From Daphnia pulex (taxonomy: Eukaryota > Arthropoda > Branchiopoda > Diplostraca > Daphniidae), in contig NC_060017.1 of the NCBI RefSeq assembly GCF_021134715.1, forward strand, positions 3,658,001 to 3,722,000: DNA of 64,000 nt. Direction: 5' to 3'. Below, one piece after another: positions 40,259 to 54,422 of this stretch (positions are counted from its first letter, which is position 1; every line of letters starts with the position of its first letter). The notes beneath the pieces were generated by a model that ran no database searches, was not told the origin of the DNA, and saw only the letters and a list, made by a program, of their open reading frames with translations. A program made the position numbers and the translations under genes.

Positions 40259-43200
40259 AAAAGTTCGATGGCGACAGGTATGCAGATTGAAACATTTTGG
40301 CTGGTTGACCGATCAAAAGAAGCGCTTGATTGAATTACAAGAGATGCGGTCGAGCGTTTCTGTTTTTCACAGTTGCAGCGATATCTGTCTCGACGGTTTC
40401 TATTGTAAACACAGATAGACGAGTAAATAATGTACATGGCTCTATGAAGCGGAAAATCCCGCAACACCTTTACCAACTGAACGTCCAAACAAAAAAGGGG
40501 GTTGCCCAGCCAAGAGAAATGAGAACAAACGAAATGAATCAACAAAAAATGAGCCTCCGTACTTTTCTCATTGTCGAGTTGGTTCTGATCCCTCTTGACC
40601 TGATTGCATTGAATGTTATTGCCGGCCATGGGAAAATAGGGAAAAAAATAAAAAATAAATGTTTCTCCATAATCACTGGGGCCCTCTTATTGATTGCCAT
40701 TCAAGTAGACAAGGGCTATGGATATATAGATTGCGATCGTTGCTCTACCAAATAACACACACACAGGTGGAGAGCTATGTAGAGATGTGCCGCTCTCTGT
40801 TCATCTGTCTCTGATGTTGGCCGCCTGCCCCCCTAGCGCTTTTCTCACCCGACTAGAAAATAGAATAGAGAAAAGAAGAAAGCTACTATACAGCAGCAGC
40901 CGAATGAATACAATCCAGGCAGCACACACACTACTCTGTGTGTGTGTACCAGAGAGGTGTTGGAGTGGAAATAAGAGGATCAAATATCCCAGTGGCCGGC
41001 CGGGCCGGCTCTCGGTCCGCGTTCAAGCGTCAGGACGGCAGAGAGGGGACCCCCTCCCGTTTGGCATTCCACCACAAAAGGATGAGTTCAATCAGCCGAA
41101 ATAGGCTCAATAATGCGACAACACCCGTACACCGCACTCGTTCCTTTTTTTCTCTCTCGGTCGTCAACACGTCACACAAAAGACCTAACTAGCTCCGCCA
41201 CAATCAACTAGCAATACTACAAAGCTCGCAACATTCATCACTGGGTTTGAAATTTTCAATTTGGTTTTCTAGCCAAATTTTCAAACGTAAAGGACCAAAT
41301 CTCTGGCCGGTCTATGTATATCATTCGACACAATTTGAAGAGGCCCCTCTTATCGCCAGTGCTCTCTCGACGTCAGTTGTGCCCGTGGTTTTTATAGAGT
41401 AGCTGTTACTATATAGACTCTCCTATATATAAAAGATACTGCGCATGAAGTAGCCTATTATAACTGCAAAAGAGTGGTGAATAGAGAAGAGACCCTAGAG
41501 AGACTAGAACCCCGAAATATCTTTAGATTTATTGTAACATCAAGTATGTATAGGTGATGGACTTATCGGCAGCCCTCTCTCTATACATCAAAACTTGTCT
41601 CTATTTTCGGAATGCAATGGGATAAAAGCGAAAACAAGAAGAAGGAAGAAAAAAAAAAGATCTATATTGGGATAGAAAATACAGTAGCCGCTGTGTATAG
41701 GCCCAATGTGTGCCGAAGTATTTGGGATTTTTGTTAAAAAATAAAGGGAATTGATTTCGCTCGACTGCGTTTCAGATCTGTAGAGAAAACGCACCGAAAA
41801 AAGTATAACCGTTCCTTACACGTCAATGTGTGAGTGACAGTTGATGTTCGTCATCTCAATCACAACAGAACATTTACAGTAGCCCAGCACGTCTAGAGAA
41901 ACTTGTGTCTATAGATTAAATAGCTGAGACTGCCACACAACATTTGTCTGACAGTTATAGCGCCTTTAGGCCTATACATTACAATGCCAGCCGATGAGCC
42001 GAGAGGAATGTGCTGGACGTCACGACGGGCTTATCCCGCGATGATATCATTCGAAAAAACAAAATTTCGAAACGGTGTCACAAATCTTGTTAGCTTTAAC
42101 GCATTTAAAAAGTGAGTGAGGAGGATTCTCAATCATCAATCGGACCGCACCGGCCGAGACGTGTCAAAAATCATCCCTACGGCCAGCGTATGTACCTGTG
42201 TACATATCCAGTGTGTAAGAGGATAGACACACGCACACATATAATATATATACAGCGCGCGTTTTTTGATTATTATCTAGACAGATACAAGCGATTGTAT
42301 ATTATACATGTATATCCGCGCGCGGCCGCCGATAAGGGTCGTGTCACCATATAGTCCGGCGTGTGTGTTTGTTGGTGGATGCGGCGCGGCTCGGTTTGTT
42401 TTGTGTTTGTTGGGCTATCAGCGGACCGGTTCAACAAGTTTGCGCCGTGTATATTAGTGTGGCGGGCGGACAAGAACGAGCAAACGTCAACTGAGCGCCG
42501 GGCCCAGGAGCCGTGAAGCGCTATCTTTTTCTCTATTTTCTATTTTATTTTTTTCCCCCAAAAAAGAAAAGAAAAACCAATGTCTCTCGTCCAGAGTTTT
42601 ACGACCGGTGGGGGGCTTTGAGCTGGGCTCTCGAATGATGGGCGGACAAGCCAGAAAAAAGAGACGCGATGGGCTATGAAGAGACTATCTGGACGATAGA
42701 GAAGAGCGAGCGGGGGTCTCTTGACAGATCTATTGGCCTTATTTCATCCACTCATACTTCGGCCCGGTTTTTCCTGGCTCAACTCGGCTTGACCAAGTCT
42801 CTCACTCTTATTATTTGTGGGGGCCCACCAAAAATACTGGCGGCACGGCAGCAGAGGAACCCAATCTAGCAGATAAGATAACGAGGAGCACAGGGAACCC
42901 ACCAGCAGGAGCAGCTCGGACACACAAGAGAAAAATAGCGCACGGAAAAAATATCAGCAAAACTTCGAAATGAAATCTTTAAAAAAATGGTCCCCAGCAC
43001 CTTGTAACCATTTCAAAAAATGCGACGAATGCGCGGTATAGTATATTAGGTATCGATTGAACCGGATTTTTCCAGACACACTTGATATCTCCCGGAAAAA
43101 ATGCCCGGGAGACAACAATAAATGAAAAACTCCCATGTTTCGGTATACATTCATTAAAATTTAAAAAAAAGTTCATTTTTTTTCAAAAGTCTGGCTGGAC

Positions 43201-45168
43201 GTCCGTGCCGGGGCTATTGACACGGACATTATATTGCTCACGTGAGTGAATGGTGTCGATGTGAATTGATCTGATCCAACTGTTTTTTTTGTATTTCATC
43301 CGCATCGTGTCATTGACACGATTGTGATTGGGATACCGAATTTGTTTAACCATAAACGCTGGCGGATGACATGAGGTTATATCTCTCCATTCGATCGTTT
43401 CCTTCAAGGAAGGACTGAACGAAGTTTCACAAATATGTTCCGTGCGGTTCACCGCGCCCTTCCTTGTGCGGGATCGTCCCGTCTCCACCCCAATCTCGCC
43501 CTCTTCCTTTTACTCACTCATTTCGTCCCACACATCAACAGGAACCAGATGAAACCGCAGAGCAGTTCGACACACTAGACGGAATTGGTTTTTCGGGTTG
43601 CGCGTAATAATAACGGATTTCTAGATCCCCCCCCGTTTTGACTGTACGCTCGTTATCTTATCATCTATGCCCATCTTTTTTTATTTTTCGGTCGACATGT
43701 GACATTCATTTAGAGAGAGACAAGTCAAGAAATAACTGTTGATTTCCCCCCGTTTTTACGACACTTTTGGAAATCGATTTGTGGATGATCGATTCAAAGC
43801 AATTTGAATATTCCAAGACAAGCTCGAAAGGGTCAGCTGAAAGTTCTAAATTTTTCCAATATTTAAAATGATAATAGTGAAGCCTATGCACAGTGGAATA
43901 GTGACGGTGATGACGGATTGAAGCTGAAGCTGCCGGGGCGGAGTTTTGGCTCGAGCTTACACACACATACACACGCCGCGCTATCAACGGAAAGTCATAC
44001 GTCATACATTTATTTTCTTTCGTTTTTCCCTATATAGCTTCCATATAGGTGCACACACACACACTAGCTGTCGATCCTACATGGCGCAATGCTATTATAC
44101 AGCCTGTTCTTATATAGCATGCGTATCAAAACGTGTATACACGACGGAGGCGGCGGCGGCCAGGTATGGATGGTGCTAAATGACCAGGTATAGCCTCCCT
44201 GTACTTATAGCTTCCAACTCCTCCCTCTTTGGCACGCCGAAACAACAGGAATAAAAATTGATCAAAAAAAGGAGTAGAGAGAAAAAGAGAACCAACAAAA
44301 AACCAAAGATGTAAAGGGGTCGAAAACACGCAAATATTGAATAGACCTCAACACAAGCGTGACTGAAGGGCTACAGTCTAGAGAAAAGTTGCGGCGACGA
44401 TTTTAGACATGACAACGAGCTGGAGACATGCGCCTTATTCCTTTTTTTTTTCTATATAATAACAATATTATTCCTTCTCTATTCTTTTCCCTGTAGGGGA
44501 CGGCCGCATTTGTTTCTTCACAAACTCAAACCCGCCCATCTCAACCTATCCCCCTATATTAGACACAACCGACCGCTGCTGTTGCACACAGCTCGGGACT
44601 GAGGCAATATACACATATAAATTTCTACATACAAATATGTATATATTATAAAAATGGCTATATCATAAAACACTTTCCCGCTCGTCGCCCGGCCAGTTTA
44701 AAAAAATTTAAAACTAGCAAAGACAAAAAAAAAATCTCCGACAAATAAAAAGGAGGAGGAGAAGAGATGAATAAAATGAAAAATTTGTAATCTCGCCAAT
44801 CTTTTATGGCCTCGTCGGGTGGTGGACAAAAACCGGCTCTCGGCGTTCGATTCGATGCCCAGCGCGAGCAACAAATGCGAGCCCGTCTCTTACAAATTCT
44901 TACGACGGGAACAAACACACACAAAAAGGTGCCAGGCAGAAAAACCTGCCGGCAGGTAAACATTCGTTAACCGAAAAACAAAAAAAATATCTTTTTCAGT
45001 TTAAAACTAAAAGATGAAGCGCTCATTTTTGTCCATCAAATTATTCTCTTAAATGTCAAAGCGTTTTTTTCGGCACGGAATATCTATCTTGAATTGACTA
45101 TATCGAATCAACATGGCACCGAGATGATAATCAAACTAATAAATATTGAGAGATGAATGGCTCACTTA

Positions 45169-45850
45169 CCAAATGATGATGTGTCAATGGATGGGGGTCA
45201 AAGATAACAAAGTGCTGGTAGTAGTAGTGCCGGACGAGTTGAGCAACACTCGACTTTGTTGGTCGGTTATTCAAAAATCACCACTGAAGAAAAAAGTTAT
45301 GGTTCGCCGACGTCCTAGAGCGATTCCTCCACCGGAATAATGAACCCAAAAGTTCTCTGACGGATGAAATCACACGAATGAAAATTGTCTTCCCTGTCGA
45401 CGAGTCGATACGAGACGATGTGCGTAGAGGATTTTTGAAACGGAGAAAGTCAAGAGCCGAGTCGAGATGCGACCAGCTGGCCAAAGTGTCACTGCGAAGA
45501 TGGTCGCAGACGAGTTCACACACCCAAAAAGTGAACGGAGGAGGCTCTTCTTCTTCTTCTTCTTCTGGCGGCCGGGGAGAGACGAGAGAGGATAGATGGG
45601 GCCCAAGGGACGACACCGCGCAGATATCGCCACTATCATTGGACGACTGTGATTGAAGCTCCACCTCTCGGCCACCGACGGCGACCAATGGGGCCGGACT
45701 CTCGACGGATGATGAGAGACGCCCACCCCTTTTTCTCATCGTCGTCCGTCTCCCCCTTTTCTCCTCCTCATCATCTTCTTCACGAACGCCCGCCACCCAA
45801 TTCGTGGATGATCTCATTAAATCTTGGTGGCAAGAGACTCACGCCGAGAT
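45169..45850 (-). other. Candidate 5' noncoding exon (hamlet leader?)
   Basis: The minus strand has a strong donor (CATTTG|GTAAGTGAG) at 45168/45169. Upstream it holds the longest ORF of the gene-poor tract (179 codons, 45278-45817) with acidic and Arg-rich low complexity (VREEDDEEEKRGRR). That ORF stops 109 bases before the donor, so as part of a leader it would be an upstream ORF. The right-hand boundary is not seen, and the link to hamlet is inference from strand and position. Confidence 0.3.
45544..45566. repeat. (TTC)n microsatellite
   Basis: Seven TTC/CTT units in the GC-rich segment of the candidate leader; on the minus strand it reads GAA repeats (poly-Glu in the 179-codon frame). 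Confidence 0.75.
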
Positions 45851-47374
45851 TTGGGCGGGAAACTGCTGCCGCCACGTCTAATTGGCTCGTTAAATCCCAT
45901 TTTAACGCAATTGAATTGTATGTATCAGCTGTTCGTGTGCACTTTTGACTCGATACATTTCTCGGCAGACAAGTCCAGGCAAACCCATGATTGGAATGTA
46001 CTTAAATGTCACTTCAATTTCGTTGAGGCTAACACAACATGCACGAGGCAGAGGTGATTAAAAACAACTGGTAAATCACTACGAAGACACTGTGCGGAAT
46101 ACTCGGAATTGATCATCTTCTCAGTTGGTTATTTCGCTAAATTTGAATTGACTTGCGTGTATTGATTTTAGGTTTAAGGAGACGTTTCTTGCTGGACACT
46201 TCTGTGCAGTAACTCAACCGGGCGACATTGTGTCGAGAAATGAAATCAACCGCAGATGTCGCCTCATTTGAGCGGGAATTTTCCATTATTTCTTTGCCTT
46301 TTGTAGGAAACTGGAGTGATTTTTATTTAAATCCTATTTCAAGGTCGAACAAAACATTTTCAAAGAAAAAAGATGTTTCCTGAAATTTGCATATTTTGCG
46401 TTCAAGGACGTCGGAAGTCGTAAAAATGTTTCTAGACCTAATCTACTGTTATACTATAACGTTTAATTGTCAATTTAATTAATTATATGTTTTTTTTTCA
46501 GTTGTAGTGACGTTAAAAGTTCCCACGTCAAATCTGCATATCACGATGAATGAATTCAACATCGATTGAAAAGTCTAGTACAAACGATCGATTAGATGAC
46601 GTGATTAATTCACCACGTTGATCACAGGAGAGAAACCGCCAAGTAAATAGTCGACCAAATCATCATTATTGTCCTTTTTTCTCTCTCTTCTTCTGCGACG
46701 CTATATGTTACACCGGTTCATATTATATTGATCACAGCTCGACCTGGGGGAACACACAAGGTATATGTGTGATGGCAACCAGCGAGCAGCAGACAACAGA
46801 TATCCTGACAATAATAATTTTTAAAAATATGTCATCCATAAAATAAAAAAATAAAGAGAAAAAAAGGAAAAAATCCAAACAAACCCAAAACAAAAGCAAA
46901 CAAAAATGACAAAAGGTAAACACCTAGTAGACACAACACACACAGACACACACACGATATTGACAGTGGGCCCAGTCAATCCGAGTCCCCTTGATGGAAG
47001 GGGGTGCTGGTCGGCTCTATACATGTACACACTCGTTGTATAAGGGGGAGAAAAGGTATATATAAGATAGGAACGGTGTGTGGGCTACTGTGGTAGTGCC
47101 TATGTGTATATCCAGCATGTCTAGTATTATATCCATGGCGGGGAGATACGATATTTGAACAGCCCGACTCACGCTATAACCATGCAGTGCCTATTATAGA
47201 TCGGCGAGAGAAAAACCAAAGAGAGAGGGTGGGGGTAGGGGGGAGAAAGGGGTGAGGGACGGACGGGAGTTTTTTTTTCTTTCCCGAACGACCTTTCCGT
47301 GTTCACCTTTCATCTAGAGGATGTGCTGCGGATGGATTCCTCGCCTGACCGGCAACAGTGTCATCGCCTATGAG

Positions 47375-47392
47375 CACACACACACACACACA
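47375..47392. repeat. (CA)9 microsatellite
   Basis: Nine CA units between GAG and CTGC, non-coding. Confidence 0.8.
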
Positions 47393-50300
47393 CTGCTTTA
47401 TAGTGTGTAATATCTAAACAGGGCAAACTACCAAGCCGGACAATATCTAAAGCGCCTCCATTTGGGCTGGGTGGTAGCTATATCCGCGGTATATAGAAGG
47501 TGCTGGCCCAACAACGTTTTACATGTGTATGTACGTGGACTGCAGACTTGTGTGTCTAGGCCTATTCAGTCTACACTGTGTGTGTCCATCTGACAAATTC
47601 TGTGTCGAGTCTGTTACACACATTCGATGTGAATCACGGATAGAGTTGTAGATATTCCTTTGTATGTATAGCAGATATAAGACGGACTCTTATATAATCC
47701 TGGGCGCGTATAAATGGATGTTGTCTAATTGTGTCGACCCCCGGATGAGCGAGAGCGAAAGTGACGCCTCCCACTCTCATCTATAGACTCGATCAAGGAA
47801 ATGGGAGTGAAGTAGTACTTGCTGTGTTGATAGGCTCTATAGGTACATACATATATACCGAATATATATAGAAGGCCGGTTCGTCTATAAATTTATATAT
47901 ATGCTGCTGGCCAAGCTGCCCAGCAGTCTCGAATGACTGGGCAGTGGGTGGTGAGCGCATCTATGTGAGCTGACGAGACCATGGCGTGCTCATCATCATT
48001 TAGCGCCCAGTAACATCGTTTGACCTTACCCGCTGTTATTAGTTCACTCGGGTTCTCTCTCTCTTTCTGGATGGGGTTTCTCTAGCTCCATTTTGGGACT
48101 TTTGGGACGGACATCCATCAAGGCACGAGCCCAGCCGATGGTGGGCGGCGACCGGAACCAAACAAGAAAAAAGGGGATACTACACAACGTGTGTATCACC
48201 AGGTCATTAATAACTATCGATATCAACAACCAGAGCAACAACAACAACGCACAGCAACGCCGGCCGCTATGATGTATAATAAAAGCAGACTAGAAATAAA
48301 CACGACGGTAGCCCTAGACACACACATTATAGGCGCGTAATTGTACGTGTATAGTTTCTCTATATAGCTCTATATTTATTTACGCGCAACTTATTACATG
48401 GTACGTGCAGTGTTCTCTCTGATGAGTAATAGAAAAAGCGATCGTCCAGGTCAAAAGCGTTCCCTATACAGACACAATTGTGTACGGTATAACGACACTG
48501 TTGTAAAAACTCAAAAGTTCTTTTTATTTTCCGATAGATTCTACATTATATAGGCTGGCCTATAATAAAGCAAAAGCTCTGATGTCATTCTCCATTTGTC
48601 GTTAAATTGATGTTTTTAAATATGGCGCGGATTAATCTATGCGGGGACGAATATGTATACCGTAGTATAGCCGCCTACACATAATATTACATTAGTTAAG
48701 ACAACGAGTTGCGAAAAACATTCAATTAAAAAAAGTTTTAAAAAAGTTTTCTTTTTGTCTTTCTCGCCCACTTCGTCTTTATTTTGTTTCGGGAAATGTC
48801 CGTAATCGGCTGACACTTTTGAGACATAACGCCGGGTGTAATATAATATAGGGTGGTGGTGGATGGTGGTGATGGTGGGGGGGTTAACGGACTTTAATCT
48901 ATATTTAGGTTGAGAAACAACTGCCCGTGTCATAGAGCACAGCACAGCACACAGACTTTTCAATGCGCGCCTCCCTTCTATCCTTCTGGTCTGCTGGCCC
49001 TTTTCATTTTTTAATTAAAAGTGAAATTTATGGGCGACAGCTTTTAGCGCCAGCCCAGCAGCAGAGAGGCTGGGCCGGGACCCGATTCGCAAGGTGGCGC
49101 ACACACACTTTGGTAATATCATTAAGATTTACGGGCTAATCTTCTCTCATCATTATATGCAGCGGCATCGGCTATAATATACATACACACGGCCGAAACA
49201 GTATCACAGGCGAGGATCGCTCCTGCCGGCTGTGCTGTGATCGCCCAGTATCACACACAACAGCACTTCATTATCGATCCTCGCCTAATAACCCCCCCAG
49301 CAAGACACTTTTCATATTCCCGCTCTCCATATAGACTATTATTACGCACAGTTGGAATATCTTATAGACGTGCAAACTGTTACAGAGATGCCAAATCATT
49401 TCGTCTTGATAGAAAATTTGAAATATTATTAAAATAAATTAAAGTTTATTATTCCATCAATTGTGAAAATTGACTTTTGAAATATCTTTTTTTGACAAAA
49501 TCTGTAATCGTTTCATGTCCTTATTGATCCCCTTTTAGAATTTCGAAAAATGATCGGATCCGATTTTGCCGCACTGATCTGCTCAAGCCACCGATAAGCT
49601 GATGGTTATGTAAGAATATTATGAATAAATTAAATCATAGAGAGTCTCAATTGTGGAAGAGGCAAACAAACAAGAGCAGTTGCTGCTCACATCTGATTAT
49701 AAGCGTACGCCCCCCCCCCATCATATCGAAATAAAAATATGTCAACCCCCTACCCACCTTCCTGTATTGTATATACAGATGAGCTGCTGGATCGATGATG
49801 TTTTCCAGTATTTGCTGCACATACACACACAGAGAGAGAGAAAGATCTAATCGATATATGCACACGGGCCGACGTGGGCAAACCCCCCCTTGGTTGCATA
49901 TATATCCCAGCACCGCAAAGCTGCCCACCCGTGTATATATATAACTGTATATAATTGTTTAGTTATTGTTATACATAGCAAATGTATGGCTTGGCTAGCG
50001 TTCCGTATAGCTGGCAGGGGGTTACCTACGCATCTAATATATAATAACCCAACCCTGTGCGTGGTAGACGATCTCTGCTGACTGATGTTTGGCCAACAGA
50101 TTACGCAGTTCAACGTCATTCATCTCGTTTGTGCGCATCAGACAGCCAACAGCCACAGCCACTTCTAAGGTTTTTCTCCTAGCTACGATATGATACATAT
50201 CCCGGCCAGTATTATTCACATAGAGAAAAAAGAAGGGGGGGTAGTAGTAGCACTCACACTGTTGAAAATAAAATAAAAAAAAAAAAGGTTCGTCATAAAA

Positions 50301-53300
50301 GAGTGCTGTGTGATGCAGAGGGTTAATGTATATTGGTTTCACTCGTCGAGGACACGTAACATCTGCCCCCTCCTTTTTATTTTATACATATTCTGGCTGG
50401 GCAGAGGCCCCTTCGACTTAGAGGGCACAAGTCCTCTGTATATCTGCCGCTACATCGACCGCAATCCAATAGACTTTTTGAACACGTTACACAATATCTA
50501 CTTTCTACCAAAAAAAATCCAAAAATTGGCCTCGTATAGATATCGTCTGCTGAGGGCTATATGGGTGATGGATAAATCAGATCGCCGCCCGTCAAAAACA
50601 TCCCCCAACACCCTCTGGCCGGGGTAAAAAAAAGGGACAATGATCCAGTCGACTTTACTGGCTGGAGAGCCTCCATTCGGCAGTGCATCGGTTTATTATA
50701 AAAATAGGAGGACGATATGGTAGCGTATCCTCCCACCGTGCCATTGGAGGCGTTTCGGCGCGCTGAACGTCACCATCCATCATCTCGGCGGCGGCGGCGG
50801 GTGCTGGCTGGCTGGCCCGGGTATATCACGCACTCTCCTCTTATGTTTTCTTCCCCCCCTCCATCGTTATAATATCCCAGCAGCTATATAGACTATAATC
50901 ATCACCTCCGCGTCCGGCCTGGCGGAAGATGAGGGACAACGGCGAGTAGCGACGCTTTGACAATTTATCGATGAAGACATCATCATCAACCGGTGCGCCA
51001 GAGGCCACCGTTTATTTACTATTTTATTACATTTCCAAATTTATAATTATAAGCGATTGTAATTAATGACATTATATACATCGAGGATCCTATGTGTAAT
51101 TGTTTTCCTTCCGTTTTTCGGCGATAAAAATGAAACGGTGAAAAAGGGGATGACCACACAGAAGGAAAAAGAAAGTTGGCGGATGTCCGTGTTTTATTAT
51201 CATTCGTTTTGGTTTTAGTCAAACGGATTCAAAAAGAGCTACCCCCTTTTTTTTCCTGTTTTATTTTTTTCACTTCCCAGGCGGGCGGACGACACGTTGA
51301 TTCCCAGATGAATCACGGTTGACTGTAATGGCGCCTTTCGTCGGTTATTTACAATGACGAATGTCGAGCGATAAAAGAAAAGGTTATGAAATGACACGGA
51401 CACTGCCCAGCTGGAAAATAATCATAAAAAAGTTGTTTTGATCCATCAGCTCAAATAGTAGTTGAAAAATAAAAATTTCGCGGGGTTGCCAAAATGTCCA
51501 GGTCAGCCATTAATTTCCCCCAAATTGATATTTCTGTTTTCCTCTGAACAGTTTTCATATTAAATACTGAACGTAATAATGCCGGTTGGTCCGTTATACT
51601 TTTGTTCCGACTGCGTGTGATGTGGGCAGTATAAAATTACACTCTAGTCTCGTTGGACAGCCGCTGAGAAGAAGAGGAACGCTTCATTAATTCGAGTGCA
51701 TGCTGCAGCTAGTGTAGAGTACGCTATATACATTTCTTTGCATATGGTAATTGAATAATGGATAATGTACTTGTTGGCCAGCGCTCTTGACTCGGTGTAT
51801 TTATAGAGAGACTGGAACGGGCAATGTACAGCCAAGGCGATATTATGATGTCCATTATACTGGCTAGCATCTCATGCTTTAATACGGGCGGCTGTGGCCA
51901 AAAGTATTGAACCAAAAACATCGAATCTCTCAGACGCCCAAAACTGCGCTGCTGGACCTTCTTATATTCTCTCTCTCTCTCTTTATTTCCTTCGATAGCT
52001 TCGCATTTAGCTTTGGGGGATGGCAGTTTGTAATGTTCTCTCTCAAAAACCTTTTTTTTTTATTTTTCGAGGAAATGTACGGACGTGACTCCATGGGCGG
52101 ATTCCTAACTGGTAATCGACCGCGTCTCCATTCTCGTTTGGCCCTTTTTCTTTTTCCTTTTAAAAATAAATTTTTACTTTTTTATTTTTCTGGAGGGGAA
52201 GAAGAAGAAAAAAGAGAAATTCTATTTTTTTTTTTTTTTTATTTTTCTTTATTCGCAATTGAAATTTTAAAAATTTTATTTTCCCGGGATTTCTTTGATT
52301 TCTCCGAGATTTAAATAATGAAGCGCAACTTGATTATTTTCTTTCCGACTCATTTGCATATTACATGTCGTCCTTAAAGACTATAATATACAAAACAGCT
52401 TGCAGAGGAATAGAATCCCGCCCTTTTTATTTTTGAAAACTGTGCCAACTGCTGGTGAGATGTGCGATGTACGTCTCTAGTGTTGCACTTGCGGCACTGT
52501 GCCACAGCGAAATGCGAATCTACAGAGAGTATAATAACAGCCCAGCAGCCCAGCCCTGCTGGAGATATTTGTGACGGGGCACCTTATGTCGTCTTTTTTT
52601 CGCCCAGCACGGTATATTTGCCATCCGACCTTAGTGGCATCTGCAATTCTATTAGAAAGACAGCGTCGTTTGTTCCCCCCAAAACTGGTGGACAACAGGC
52701 CTCATTGAGCTTGTAATTTCCCAAAGAAACCGACCCCCGTGTGTTCTGCAACAACTCGGATTTCAAACAAAAAGAGAGAAAAAGCAAATAGAGAAAAAGG
52801 GACCTGTATTCCAGCACCTTCACCTAGTGTATATTGCCCGTTGGTCCGCTCATATTTTTCCAGCCCCCCCAAAAGTTTTCGCCCAGCAGCGTCAATATGT
52901 CGTTCAGATATAAATTGATCGCTGGAATCGCTTCTTATTCGGACGAAAGGATATCGCACGTCAATATCGCATGTCAACTGGACTATACACACACAACTTG
53001 TGAATGGTTCGCTGATTCCAATCAATTTAGAAACGTGTGAATCAAGTTGTATATAGATATTCTTTCGTCAGCTGCTCATAGCAAATGTCTTACGGTATAC
53101 AAGTTGATTATTTAATTGTTTTTTTTATTATTAGATGTAAACTTTAACAGCAGTATATAGCCGATTATTATTACTCAGACTCGGTTAAATCTCGAATGGC
53201 CTTCGCGTTCCGCGGCTGCTGCTGGCCTCCGATTTTCTGTGTATATTTTTTGAAAAAGCCCGGTGGCCGGCGCGGGTGCGCTGCTTACAGCATGTAGGAT

Positions 53301-54282
53301 ACGCTCGTGTGCAATCCGATATCTACATCCCATCGAGTATAGTATTATATATATTCGGTGCCGGTTTTATATTATTTTTTTTTCTGACGATTACGATTCA
53401 ATAACTACATGGAAAACAAGCTGATTTTTACGAGTCTGTTTGTTCGTTCCTGTCTGAAACGTTTGGCTTCTCTCTGCCCAGCAGCAGTCACGCTATTATA
53501 ACCGAGAGAGCTGCTCAACTGTTATTTTTATTGTCTTTTGTGTCTAATGGTGTTGCTGGCGTACTACGTTATATGACACAAGAGGGGGGAGCTCTCTCTC
53601 AAATCATAATAGACTCCACTTGCAACTCTCTCTCTTTTGCTCTGCTCTGATGTGTTTTGTTTACCGAAGAAATCGCCCTGGCGCCGCCGCCGCCGCCACA
53701 TCACGCACTGCACAATGAACTCGTAAATTATTTAGCTTAGCCAGCAGCTCAGAGTTTTGTTTTTTTCTTCTTTTCCTAAAGCAGTTTGTCATAGAATTGA
53801 AGATCGTGTCTCGCCGTTTCCGCCCGCAACAGTAGCGCTCGTAACCATTTGAACAACCCCAAAGCCAAAAGATATCGAGTGTAGACATTATTATTCATTC
53901 CGCTGTTGATAAAATGTGTGACGGTTTTTTTTCCCATATTCCCATGATGGTACATATACATCGGGGAGAAGTTAAAATGTCGGCCGAATAAAACAACAAT
54001 CAGTGCGAGTTTGTATACAATATATTTACCACGAATACACAAATGAAAGAATAGAACAAATGCTCCATTATATAGAGACAGACAGACATGTTATTCTATA
54101 TTTATTTGGGCGAAATAAGTTATTGCGCGTTTGATTTTTGTTTTTTTTTTCTTTTCCCCACACCAAAGTTGTCATGTCTCGAGTGTAAATAAAAAAAATC
54201 TAGCAGAATAAGGCAAAGGACATAAGCAGCAGAGGGGAGGAGGCGCGAGAAATTGCTGCGTGTGGTGGTGGCGATGGTGATA

Positions 54283-54304
54283 TTTGAAACGCGCGCGTTT
54301 CAAA
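54283..54304. repeat. 22-bp perfect palindrome with (GC)n core
   Basis: TTTGAAACGCG followed directly by its complement CGCGTTTCAAA. The centre GCGCGCG is Z-DNA-prone. Confidence 0.85.
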
Positions 54305-54393
54305 CTCCTAAGAGAAAAACGGTGGGAGTGCCGAGTGGGTGGGAGAAATAAAGAGAGAGAGAGACGTGTGATGTTTCACGGTTTTCTGGGTCT

Positions 54394-54422
54394 CTTCTTC
54401 TTCTTCTTCTTCTTCTTCTTCT
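54394..54422. repeat. (CTT)n microsatellite
   Basis: About ten uninterrupted CTT units ending CTCTCG; a GAAGAAG run follows about 70 bases later on the same strand (54493-54510), allowing foldback pairing. Confidence 0.8.

Larger units (their letters stand above)
27966..45168. other. Gene-poor tract, probably first intron and regulatory DNA of hamlet
   Basis: About 17 kb without an ORF that I can support as coding. It contains many TATATA/CTATATAG words, CA/TG and CAG runs, homopolymers and TA-rich palindromes. If the exon at 45169 belongs to hamlet, this is an intron, very long for an otherwise compact genome. Confidence 0.4.
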
